In this document: positions 1 to 5,751 of the stretch, in pieces | Layout: each line of letters begins with the position of its first letter | Position numbering within the stretch: the first letter of the stretch is position 1 | Assembly (NCBI GenBank): GCA_002498925.1 | Contig: DAJH01000020.1 | Location: forward strand, 1-6,101 | Length of the DNA: 6,101 bases | Origin: Euryarchaeota archaeon UBA173 | Lineage (GTDB): Archaea; Thermoplasmatota; Poseidoniia; Poseidoniales; Thalassarchaeaceae | Direction of reading: 5' to 3' | The notes under the pieces: generated by a model | Told to the model about the DNA's origin: nothing | The model's input: the letters and a program-made list of their open reading frames with translations, nothing else | Database searches by the model: none | Position numbers and translations under genes: made by a program

Positions 1-102
1 CCAGAAACACACGACATGCCTGGCGTTGTTAGGCCTGAAGACAGAACGCAGGCCCTGAAAGACTACCCCGACCCTCGACTTGTCCTAGGCCCCATCTACT
101 GA
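1..102 (+). CDS. C-terminal end of an unidentified plus-strand gene (partial)
   Basis: Frame 1 is open from the first base and ends at TGA 100-102, giving 33 residues that end in LVLGPIY. The peptide is hydrophilic and acidic, with codon use like the other genes here (AGG/AGA arginine, mixed third bases). The other plus frame I checked (frame 3) and two of the three minus frames are broken by stops here; the remaining minus frame is open toward the window edge but has no ATG. I do not recognise the protein and assign no function. If real, it converges with the isomerase gene and the two stop codons overlap by 7 bases (96-102), a compact tail-to-tail arrangement. With so few codons visible, this could be a chance open frame. 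Confidence 0.45.
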   Translation, partial: PETHDMPGVVRPEDRTQALKDYPDPRLVLGPIY

Positions 103-1139
103 ATCTTCGAGAGGTGTGCCTTCAGGCCCACTATGGAATCCATCTGGGAAGGGTCAACGCCGTTGACCAAAGCGAGCGCGATAGATATCCAATCTGTGAC
201 GTGGCTCGCGTAAAGCAGCCTTTCTAACAGGGACTCTCCCTCACACTCTATCCTCCAGACCACTGGCCCGGAGATTTGTTCCAGCATCCAATCAATTCTC
301 GAAGCGGTTCTGGGGTTGATTCCCTCGCAGGTAAGTACCAGGAGTGCCTGTGATTCTGCGTTCTTCGACATCCATGCTACAATCTCGTTGTGATTCATCT
401 CTGGAACTTCAGTGGATCTGGCGAAGGAGTCCGAGTTCTCGTTCAGCTGACAAGCAAACCGGTATGCTGCTGGCCCCAGTTCTCCTGGGGAGACGATGCC
501 GATTCCCCTCCCGGAGAGTGAAGATGCGAGGCTTGCTGCCATTCCGTCTCCGTCTATTAAATCTGAATTGGCCGATATTGATCTGAGCCTATTGATCATT
601 GATTCTATTTCTTCGGCAGGAGGTGCGGGAAGAAGTCCAAGCTTCCAACAGACGGCCAATTGGGTGCCGAAAATGTGGCCAAAGGCGGACCTTGGAGTCT
701 GGCCCCCCTGAACTCCAATGCAAATTGAGTCCTCGTTGTTCCCGAGAATCTCAGATAGTTGGCCTCCGGAAGAGATTCCTATCACAGTCCCTCCGTTCTC
801 CAGAGCCGTAACTGCCCCGTCGAGAGTCTCTTCCGTTTCACCCGAGTATGAAGTTGCCATGACTAGCCAATCCGGGCCCCACCAGCTCGGTAGCCCATAG
901 CCCCTCCATGTGACGAAAGGTAGCCCTCCCTCGGAGTCTGCCAGAGAGCCTAGAAAATCACCTCCAGCACCGGATCCGCCCATGCCGATACAAAGTACAC
1001 CGCTCCAGTCATTATCCTCTCCTATCTCTATCTCTGAGTTCAGAGCAGTCTCGAAATCGTCGACGAAGCTCCTGGTGAAGCCAGCCATATTTCCGGAGTC
1101 CAGTTTGTCAATGAGTGACTTCATTTCTTCCGCATTCAA
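96..1139 (-). CDS. Archaeal-type bifunctional phosphoglucose/phosphomannose isomerase (SIS-domain)
   Basis: Cytoplasmic enzyme expected to interconvert glucose-6-phosphate (and mannose-6-phosphate) with fructose-6-phosphate. Residues below are numbered from an upstream in-frame ATG at 1178; subtract 13 for the start chosen here. The first SIS domain has MGGSGAGGD (66-74) and the phosphate-binding serine loop SYSGETEET (110-118). TPRSAFG (161-167) supplies the conserved Arg163. NEN with Glu247 and PEMNHNEI with His263 lie 16 residues apart, as the catalytic Glu/His pair does in the Pyrobaculum enzyme (from memory). The C-terminal VGLKAHL carries the conserved Lys353. All expected catalytic residues are therefore present, and about 347 residues is normal for the family. 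I chose TTG 1139 because it overlaps the nmd3 TGA as TTGA and has a G-rich ribosome binding site (G6 at 1146-1151) six bases upstream. ATG 1124 is the alternative; ATG 1178 would overlap nmd3 by 43 bases. Isomerase activity is well supported, but the glucose/mannose balance cannot be read from sequence. Confidence 0.9.
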   Translation of the reverse strand: MNAEEMKSLIDKLDSGNMAGFTRSFVDDFETALNSEIEIGEDNDWSGVLCIGMGGSGAGGDFLGSLADSEGGLPFVTWRGYGLPSWWGPDWLVMATSYSGETEETLDGAVTALENGGTVIGISSGGQLSEILGNNEDSICIGVQGGQTPRSAFGHIFGTQLAVCWKLGLLPAPPAEEIESMINRLRSISANSDLIDGDGMAASLASSLSGRGIGIVSPGELGPAAYRFACQLNENSDSFARSTEVPEMNHNEIVAWMSKNAESQALLVLTCEGINPRTASRIDWMLEQISGPVVWRIECEGESLLERLLYASHVTDWISIALALVNGVDPSQMDSIVGLKAHLSKIQ

Positions 1140-2194
1140 TTGGATCCCCCCTTTCCGACTACAGGAATAGCCAGCCACTCGTCTTCTATGAATCCGATGC
1201 GGATATCTTCCGAATTTCCGTCATCGTCATAGGGTAAAGCAACTGTCACGACTCGGAAATCCACAGGATCCATGACCTCTACCGCAGAGCTGTCCCTGTT
1301 GAGAATGCCGACGACGTGTTGTTCCGAGTATGAACAGGCCACAGAGCTTGATTCCATGTCCCTCCATGAAAATCCGGCTCTTTCAAACATCTTCATTTTC
1401 CTGAGAATTGGGCCTTCCTTCTGCCAGCTCTCCACCAGCCACAGTGAGCCCCGGAAATTTATCGCATCGCCGATTCCATAAGCTGGCTTTCTGTAACTTA
1501 GGGTCAATCTAGAGACCTCGATTCCGTCATTGGCCCCAATGACGGTAGAGGTCTCTTTTACTGTTCCACCAAACTTCCTAACCAGATCTCTTGCCCATCT
1601 CCTGGCCATTGCCTTCGAGCCCAGTTTCAAATCCCACCCGCCAGTTACCTTGCCCTCTTCTGAGATGAAAAACATGGGGTCCGGCTCCATCGAAGAAAGC
1701 ATCTCGTCCAACGTGGAACGCAATGACTCTAGTTCGTCATCTTTGAGCCTCCTGCCCGCGGATCTGAGTTGCATTACGGCCTCGAAGTAAGAACCTGCCT
1801 TTCTAGTGCATGTGGGGCAGACCGCATTGCTGGTCTGGAGTAGGACGGAATGTGTGTCGCTAAAGTCATGATTCTCTACCATCCCAACTACGTCTACGTG
1901 GAGCCTGCATGTTCTCTCGTCTATCTCCTCAACTGCGAAGCTTACATCTACGTTCTTTGAACGATCCTCGACAAGTAGATTCTCCCTTATCCTCAGGTCA
2001 GCTAAATCATCACCATCCATATCAGTCCAACGACCCCTTATCTCGAAAAAGCCGCACTTCGAGCACCTATCCTGCTGGATACGCTCTGGCATTGTAGAAA
2101 GGGAAACTCTGGCCCTGAGGCAGGTCTCGCATAGCCTGTCCGAAGTCAGAGGAGGAGGATCCCCACAAACGATACAGAAGGCCCCGCTTGACAT
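1136..2194 (-). CDS. nmd3: Nmd3-family 60S/50S ribosomal subunit maturation protein
   Basis: In eukaryotes Nmd3 is the adaptor for export and late maturation of the large ribosomal subunit. Archaeal members have the same core and are thought to act in large-subunit biogenesis; their exact role is less settled. Numbered from ATG 2194 (352 residues), the N-terminal zinc region shows FCIVCG (C7, C10), LCETC (C22, C25), CSKCG (C44, C47) and CPTC (C126, C129), i.e. four CxxC pairs for two zinc sites. Next come the characteristic GSYFEAVMQLR (134-144), then a stretch with GGWDLKLGSKAMARRWAR (185-202) and RKFGG, then the beta-rich C-terminal part with LTLSYRKPAYGIGD. ATG 2194 has GGGG upstream and puts the first CxxC near the N-terminus, as in relatives. 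A TTG at 2266 would add 24 low-similarity residues and leave only 6 bases after ccmD. The 3' end overlaps the isomerase start as TTGA. Confidence 0.9.
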   Translation of the reverse strand: MSSGAFCIVCGDPPPLTSDRLCETCLRARVSLSTMPERIQQDRCSKCGFFEIRGRWTDMDGDDLADLRIRENLLVEDRSKNVDVSFAVEEIDERTCRLHVDVVGMVENHDFSDTHSVLLQTSNAVCPTCTRKAGSYFEAVMQLRSAGRRLKDDELESLRSTLDEMLSSMEPDPMFFISEEGKVTGGWDLKLGSKAMARRWARDLVRKFGGTVKETSTVIGANDGIEVSRLTLSYRKPAYGIGDAINFRGSLWLVESWQKEGPILRKMKMFERAGFSWRDMESSSVACSYSEQHVVGILNRDSSAVEVMDPVDFRVVTVALPYDDDGNSEDIRIGFIEDEWLAIPVVGKGGSN

Positions 2195-2234
2195 GTCATC
2201 CCCGATTAGGCGCCCCGACGTCCCGTTAGAAGGG

Positions 2235-2266
2235 TTCCCAATGCCAATTAGACTGGGCATTGGCAA
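2235..2266. repeat. Inverted repeat in the ccmD-nmd3 gap
   Basis: CCAATGCC (2238-2245) and GGCATTGG (2256-2263) form a perfect 8-bp inverted repeat around a 10-base loop. After one mismatch the pairing continues for two more base pairs (2235-2236 with 2265-2266). In a transcript of the minus-strand operon it would fold about 40 bases ahead of the nmd3 ATG at 2194, and it would cover the alternative TTG start at 2266. It is not followed by a T run on the minus strand, so it does not look like a terminator for ccmD. It could be an operator-like site, an RNA leader structure or a processing site. Confidence 0.5.
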
Positions 2267-2272
2267 TTTTCA

Positions 2273-2407
2273 CTATTCCTCATGCAGCGATGATTCGGAC
2301 AATCTTGAGTCTAGTTCAGTTAGCCTGACCCTGATGTGGTTCACGTAATAGCCAACCAAGAATGTGAGTACCGCATAGGCTGCAAATAACTCCACCTGCC
2401 CTGTCAA
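2273..2407 (-). CDS. ccmD: CcmD-like small single-pass membrane protein of the heme export complex
   Basis: A 44-residue frame starts at TTG 2407 and ends at TAG 2273-2275. It has one hydrophobic segment, LFAAYAVLTFLVGYYV (residues 7-22), then the basic stretch HIRVRL and a polar, probably helical tail (TELDSRLSESSLHEE). This matches CcmD proteins in size, topology and position directly after ccmC: N-terminus outside, one helix, and a short charged cytoplasmic tail with an arginine-leucine pattern. CcmD binds the CcmABC complex and is needed to release heme-loaded CcmE. The start is supported by a strong Shine-Dalgarno sequence, AGGAGGTG (minus strand 2420-2413), five bases before TTG. The TTG overlaps the ccmC stop as TTGA, implying coupled translation. 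CcmD sequences diverge strongly, so the assignment rests on topology and neighbourhood more than on residues. Confidence 0.8.
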   Translation of the reverse strand: MTGQVELFAAYAVLTFLVGYYVNHIRVRLTELDSRLSESSLHEE

Positions 2408-3117
2408 TTGGCCACCTCCTCGTCAATTTCCCGGAGGCGTTGCTCGAGCTTGGACTCCATCCGCTGCACCAAGTCCGTCAGTATTGCAAGGCCTACGAAT
2501 AGAATCAAGAATGACACAAAACCAATAACGAGGACACTGAAAATCTGCGGATCTAATCCCGATTCTTCCGAGTTTACAATCACGACCCCGGGGTGCCTCT
2601 CTTGGTACCATGTTGTTGCTACTGCAGTTATGGGAACTAGTGCGAAACCGAAGAGGCCTATTGCTGCGAGTGTGTCCCTGGTGTCCTGTCCGTCGGGCTG
2701 TGACTTCTTGGATAGTACAAGGAAGAAGGCAACTGCGGTTAACAAAGCAAAGGTGTTCAGGCGTAAATCGCCCCAGTCCCATGGAACCCCCCACTCAGCG
2801 GACCCCCATATTGGCCCAGACGTCACCACACCTAAACCGAAAAGAAGGCCTAGGTCCGATCCGGTTGAGACCCATCTCCATCCCCAATCTGTCCTGTTCC
2901 TGTACCAAGAAATCGCACCTACGAATAGCATTGAAAAGGCTAGGAAAGAGGACCATGCAAAGGGCACATGCCAGTAGAGAATGCGGTAGGCCTCCGGAGC
3001 GTTCCATGAACCTGGATCGACCAATGGTGCCCAGTATAATCCTAGAATGAGTGTGGCCACAGCTCCGATAATGCCAAGAAATGTCAGCGTGAATCCGACG
3101 TCCCTCTGCGAAGGCAT
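2404..3117 (-). CDS. ccmC: Heme-handling membrane protein CcmC (WWD-domain cytochrome c maturation protein)
   Basis: CcmC binds heme at the outer face of the cytoplasmic membrane and passes it to CcmE during cytochrome c maturation. The 237-residue protein has about six hydrophobic segments (roughly 10-30, 48-70, 86-105, 121-136, 150-169, 192-215), the family topology. The WWD heme-binding loop is at 101-121, starting GPIWGSAEWG and ending DLRLN. The two flanking heme-ligand histidines are His50 (ILYWHVPFAW) and His175 (YQERHPGVV). The motif reads WGVPWDWGDLRL, one residue longer between the last W and the D than the usual WGxxWxWDxRL. ATG 3117 is preceded by GGGAG four bases upstream, 38 bases after the ccmAB stop. 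The 3' end overlaps ccmD. CcmC is preferred over CcmF or CcsA because of its length and because it lies between ccmAB and a ccmD-like gene. Confidence 0.9.
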   Translation of the reverse strand: MPSQRDVGFTLTFLGIIGAVATLILGLYWAPLVDPGSWNAPEAYRILYWHVPFAWSSFLAFSMLFVGAISWYRNRTDWGWRWVSTGSDLGLLFGLGVVTSGPIWGSAEWGVPWDWGDLRLNTFALLTAVAFFLVLSKKSQPDGQDTRDTLAAIGLFGFALVPITAVATTWYQERHPGVVIVNSEESGLDPQIFSVLVIGFVSFLILFVGLAILTDLVQRMESKLEQRLREIDEEVAN

Positions 3118-3155
3118 GAGACTCCCAAACGAATCAAGGCCAAGAATGCTCTTCC

Positions 3156-4574
3156 CTAATACTCAGGAAGGAACACTGCAACTGCCCACACCATAACTGC
3201 CGTGAGGCTTGCGAGGATGCAGGAGGAAAGTGGGCTACCAATTTCCAAATCAAGCGACATTCCTGAAGTCATGATCACCGACAGTGCATCCATAAGTTCG
3301 ATGAACGGCCAGACTAGGACGGCAAGGAGGAGAGATGCTGCGACCGCGCTAGACCTCCTCAAGTCTGAGACCAAAAGATGGAGGGCGGATGCTGCACAAG
3401 ACACATCGATGATGACTAATGCAGGTAGCCAGAGCCACTTCAATACCTCATCAGAAGTTTCCTCGGGAATGGAGCCGCTCAATACGAACCAAGAAATATA
3501 GGTTAGCGGTATAGGCAATAGTATTGATGCCGATATCACTGAATTTGCAGGTCTCGCCATCGGGCCGAGCATAGCAGCCCACCAACGTCCACAATCCTCC
3601 TCTGAGAGCCTGCGAACTAGAGCCGGTGAAACAACAGCGGAAATGAAGGCGGGAGCGAGGACGAGGGCGGCGACCAAATCATAGCCGATATGTGTGCTCA
3701 TCGAAGCCGTACGAGGAATGTCAATTCCCCCGAGTATGGTGTATGACAATAAGAGCGCCAAGATAGCGGGCGTAAGTCTCCCAATTGTATCGACGGGATT
3801 TCTTTTTTCCATCCTGAATGCCCAGCCGGCTAGGGTGAGTATCGGACTAGGTTCGACCTTGGGGCAGGCTGAAGGGAGTTCTGCTAGTCCTGTGCGCCCC
3901 TCTCCCGCGGTTTCTGATATCGAGCCTGATTGGATAGAGATTATTCTCGTGGATTCTGAAATGAGCTCTTGATCGTGTGTCGCCATTACTATTGCATGGC
4001 CACGTGAGGAAAGCTCCCCTATCCAATTTGATAGGGTCAATCTCGCGGCAGAATCTAGTCCCTCTGATGGCTCATCCAGCAGAGACACGGAAGGGGTCTC
4101 GCTGAGTGCCACTGGTGCTAGTCCTGAAAGAACGGAAAGTCTCCTAGTGAGCCCCCCTGACAATTGCGATACTCTGTCCTCTCTACGATGATCTAGGCCC
4201 CATTCAGACAGCATTTCTGTGATTGCCACTTCAGTTGGTTTAAGGCCGAAAATTTCGATAGAGGTCATGAGCCTCTCTTCGACCGTCTCCTCGCCGCATA
4301 TCCCGTCGGACTGCAGGGTGAGGCCCATCAGAGGGGGCCTTGAGCGCCTTCCCTCGGAGTCCCTTACGGTCAACCACTCGCCGGAAGGGGTCATCCACTC
4401 AACTTTACCTTGGGTAAGCGGCAGGATTCCCGCGCATGCCTCGATGAGCGACGTCTTGCCGGATCCGTTTTTGCCCTCTAAAGCCAGTATATCTCCAGAG
4501 GAGACATATAATTCGAGACCCGAGAGGACCACTCTATTGCCTCTGTGCACCTCTAGGTCTGAAATCCTCAGCAT
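3156..4574 (-). CDS. ccmA-ccmB: Fused CcmA-CcmB heme ABC transporter (ATPase plus permease in one chain)
   Basis: Numbered from ATG 4574 (472 residues), residues 1 to about 220 form a complete ABC ATPase: Walker A GKNGSGKT (34-41), Q-loop Gln88, signature LSGG (138-141), Walker B SLLDE (164-168) with D-loop EGLD (171-174), and switch His200 in ATHD. After a polar linker (about 220-250), residues 250-472 form a membrane domain of about 220 residues with roughly six hydrophobic segments, the length and layout of CcmB. In bacteria CcmA and CcmB are usually separate. The complex uses ATP to release heme-loaded CcmE from CcmC. The CcmB call rests on length, topology and neighbouring ccmC/ccmD; the permease alone would be recognised only as an ABC-2-like membrane domain. 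ATG 4574 follows a strong GGAGG (4585-4581) by six bases and begins with the typical MLRISDLEVHRG. Upstream ATGs at 4592 and 4664 are less likely. Confidence 0.85.
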   Translation of the reverse strand: MLRISDLEVHRGNRVVLSGLELYVSSGDILALEGKNGSGKTSLIEACAGILPLTQGKVEWMTPSGEWLTVRDSEGRRSRPPLMGLTLQSDGICGEETVEERLMTSIEIFGLKPTEVAITEMLSEWGLDHRREDRVSQLSGGLTRRLSVLSGLAPVALSETPSVSLLDEPSEGLDSAARLTLSNWIGELSSRGHAIVMATHDQELISESTRIISIQSGSISETAGEGRTGLAELPSACPKVEPSPILTLAGWAFRMEKRNPVDTIGRLTPAILALLLSYTILGGIDIPRTASMSTHIGYDLVAALVLAPAFISAVVSPALVRRLSEEDCGRWWAAMLGPMARPANSVISASILLPIPLTYISWFVLSGSIPEETSDEVLKWLWLPALVIIDVSCAASALHLLVSDLRRSSAVAASLLLAVLVWPFIELMDALSVIMTSGMSLDLEIGSPLSSCILASLTAVMVWAVAVFLPEY

Positions 4575-4580
4575 GGGCCC

Positions 4581-4585
4581 CCTCC
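4581..4585 (-). promoter_or_regulatory. Shine-Dalgarno sequence fixing the ccmAB start
   Basis: GGAGG on the minus strand ends six bases before ATG 4574. It selects this start over the in-frame ATGs at 4592 and 4664, which would add 6 and 30 residues with no counterpart in ABC ATPases. Confidence 0.7.
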
Positions 4586-4601
4586 AGCCCATGCGAGCGA
4601 T

Positions 4602-4620
4602 AACGACCGTTTGAGTCGTT
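4602..4620. promoter_or_regulatory. Dyad in the divergent ccmAB/rhomboid gap
   Basis: AACGAC (4602-4607) and GTCGTT (4615-4620) form a 6-bp inverted repeat around a 7-base centre. A related AACGGTT at 4645-4651 is the reverse complement of ACCGTT at 4606-4611. The gap 4575-4670 must hold the promoters of both the ccm operon and the rhomboid gene, so a regulator-binding dyad is plausible. I see no convincing TATA box on either strand here. Short dyads of this size also occur by chance. Confidence 0.3.
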
Positions 4621-4670
4621 CCATCGACAGAAGCCCCTATTGGCAACGGTTGATTGGGCGGCATGGGAAT

Positions 4671-5684
4671 ATGTCGGACTCTTTGGTAGGACTGGAATCG
4701 CAGGAGTTAGTTGTAGCCCTTCTTTTTGTCGTTGTGGCCATATGGCCATACGTTTCAGCTAACAGGAATGAGACCAGTTTCGCACTTGCAACGGTACTGT
4801 CGCTAATGCTCGTTGCATTCCTGCAATTCTCCAACTCATTCTTCACGGGAATTCCGATGCAATTTGACTGGCCGATTGGAACATTTGGAATTAGGCCGGC
4901 GATAATGGATGATCCGATCGAGTCCTATAGATTCCTGAGCTCGGCATGGCTTCATGCAGATTGGATTCATGTCCTGAGCAACATCCTGGTAATCGCTCTG
5001 GTTGGGATTCCACTTGAGCAGAGAATGGGGAGGAAGCGTTGGATTGCTGTTTACGCCATAGGCTTCATGGGGGGAAACATAGCTTGGGTCTTGTCTCATC
5101 CGGACTCCAACATCCCTGCAATAGGGGCCAGTGGAGCTGCATTTGGCTTGCTTGGGGCATACATGGCATGTTGGCCGGATGATGAGGTTGAGTTCCCGCT
5201 ACTCTTCCTAATCAGAGCATGGCCCATCTGGGTCATTGTCTTCGTCAGATTAGGTCTGGAAGTCTGGCAGATGTATTCTATTCAAAGCGGGACTGCTGGA
5301 GAGGGGACAGTGGCCCACATGGCTCATGTTGGAGGTTTCTTCTTGGCCTACTCGTTGGCTCGGCCGATAGCCAGAGGAGGCCCCCATTCTCCCGACCGGG
5401 AAGATGGGACTGGCCCATCCACGGGGGCACGTTCTTTCGAGATGAGCAGACTCGATTCGGACCCATGGATAGAATCTGGTAAGCCGCTAGAAGGTCAGGC
5501 GGCGAAGGTACTGTCCAGACTCAGAGAAGAAGGAGATGAGCCTGAAACAAGAAGGGCTTGGCTCGAGGAGCTTTCTGAGCACACAATTTGCCCCCTATGC
5601 GATGGCGAGATTGTGGCAATAGTTTCTGGCTTGGAATGTCACATAGAATGCAATATCTCGAGTAAGCACCTGAACTGGCCATAA
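4671..5684 (+). CDS. Rhomboid-family intramembrane serine protease with C-terminal Cys4 motif
   Basis: Rhomboids cleave transmembrane substrates inside the membrane using a Ser-His dyad. Numbered from ATG 4671 (337 residues), the catalytic serine is Ser154 in IGASGAAFG and the histidine is His219 in HMAHVGG. The conserved HxxxxHxxxN element of the second core helix is WLHADWIHVLSN (H95, H100, N104). About seven hydrophobic segments span residues 12-230. Residues 231-300 are a polar linker rich in Pro, Gly and charge. The tail then has CPLC (C307, C310) and CHIEC (C323, C327), a C-x2-C-x12-C-x3-C pattern that suggests a small cytoplasmic zinc site. TTG codons at 4611 and 4650 are in frame but lack a ribosome binding site and precede non-conserved sequence. 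ATG 4671 has only a weak GGGA. The gene is divergent from ccmAB and no substrate is evident nearby. The protease call is strong, the zinc-site call moderate. Confidence 0.88.
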   Translation: MSDSLVGLESQELVVALLFVVVAIWPYVSANRNETSFALATVLSLMLVAFLQFSNSFFTGIPMQFDWPIGTFGIRPAIMDDPIESYRFLSSAWLHADWIHVLSNILVIALVGIPLEQRMGRKRWIAVYAIGFMGGNIAWVLSHPDSNIPAIGASGAAFGLLGAYMACWPDDEVEFPLLFLIRAWPIWVIVFVRLGLEVWQMYSIQSGTAGEGTVAHMAHVGGFFLAYSLARPIARGGPHSPDREDGTGPSTGARSFEMSRLDSDPWIESGKPLEGQAAKVLSRLREEGDEPETRRAWLEELSEHTICPLCDGEIVAIVSGLECHIECNISSKHLNWP

Positions 5685-5689
5685 GGGGA

Positions 5690-5695
5690 TTTTTT
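5690..5695 (+). terminator. T6 tract after the rhomboid gene
   Basis: Six T residues start five bases after the TAA stop at 5682-5684. Archaeal RNA polymerases terminate at short T-rich runs without needing a hairpin, and no clear stem precedes this one. It would separate the rhomboid transcript from the secreted-protein gene. Confidence 0.5.
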
Positions 5696-5712
5696 CGAAC
5701 TCCAACAGGTCG

Positions 5713-5720
5713 AGATTATA
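5713..5720 (+). promoter_or_regulatory. Possible TATA box of the secreted-protein gene
   Basis: AGATTATA lies about 35 bases before the ATG at 5752, downstream of the T6 tract. An archaeal TATA box here would place the transcription start near 5740-5746, giving an almost leaderless message. This is an AT-rich match in a short gap, without a clear upstream BRE, so it is only suggestive. Confidence 0.3.
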
Positions 5721-5734
5721 CAGGGTCGTAATTT

Positions 5735-5751
5735 GGCTCTCTAGGAGAGCC
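5735..5751 (+). repeat. Perfect 7-bp hairpin overlapping the Shine-Dalgarno sequence
   Basis: GGCTCTC (5735-5741) and GAGAGCC (5745-5751) pair perfectly around the 3-base loop TAG and end immediately before ATG 5752. The apparent ribosome binding site AGGAGAG (5743-5749; GGAG four bases from ATG) lies in the loop and right arm. A message starting upstream of 5735 would have this site sequestered. If transcription starts inside the repeat, it would instead be a DNA-level dyad at the start site. Confidence 0.6.

Noticed and set aside
1146..1151. G6 run at the end of nmd3 as a possible frameshift joining Nmd3 to the isomerase
   Set aside because: Nmd3 has a complete domain set and stops normally, and the isomerase has a complete N-terminus. 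The TTGA overlap with a G-rich ribosome binding site explains the run without a frameshift.
1140..1178. Isomerase start at ATG 1178
   Set aside because: It would overlap nmd3 by 43 bases and add a peptide (MAGYSCSRKGGIQ) that is just the shifted reading of the nmd3 3' end.
2408..2977. 189-codon plus-strand open frame antisense to ccmC
   Set aside because: It mirrors ccmC, has low-complexity Ser/Arg/Lys-rich sequence and no recognisable domain or ribosome binding site. ccmC has clear family motifs on the other strand.
4575..4664. N-terminal extension of the CcmA-CcmB frame to ATG 4664
   Set aside because: The 30 extra residues resemble no ABC ATPase N-terminus, and the strong GGAGG directly before ATG 4574 marks the start. 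The stretch also has to serve as the divergent promoter region.
4735..4748. 14-bp perfect palindrome TGGCCATATGGCCA
   Set aside because: It lies inside the first membrane helix of the rhomboid coding sequence (VAIWPY codons). A single palindrome of this size fits chance, and no second copy was seen.
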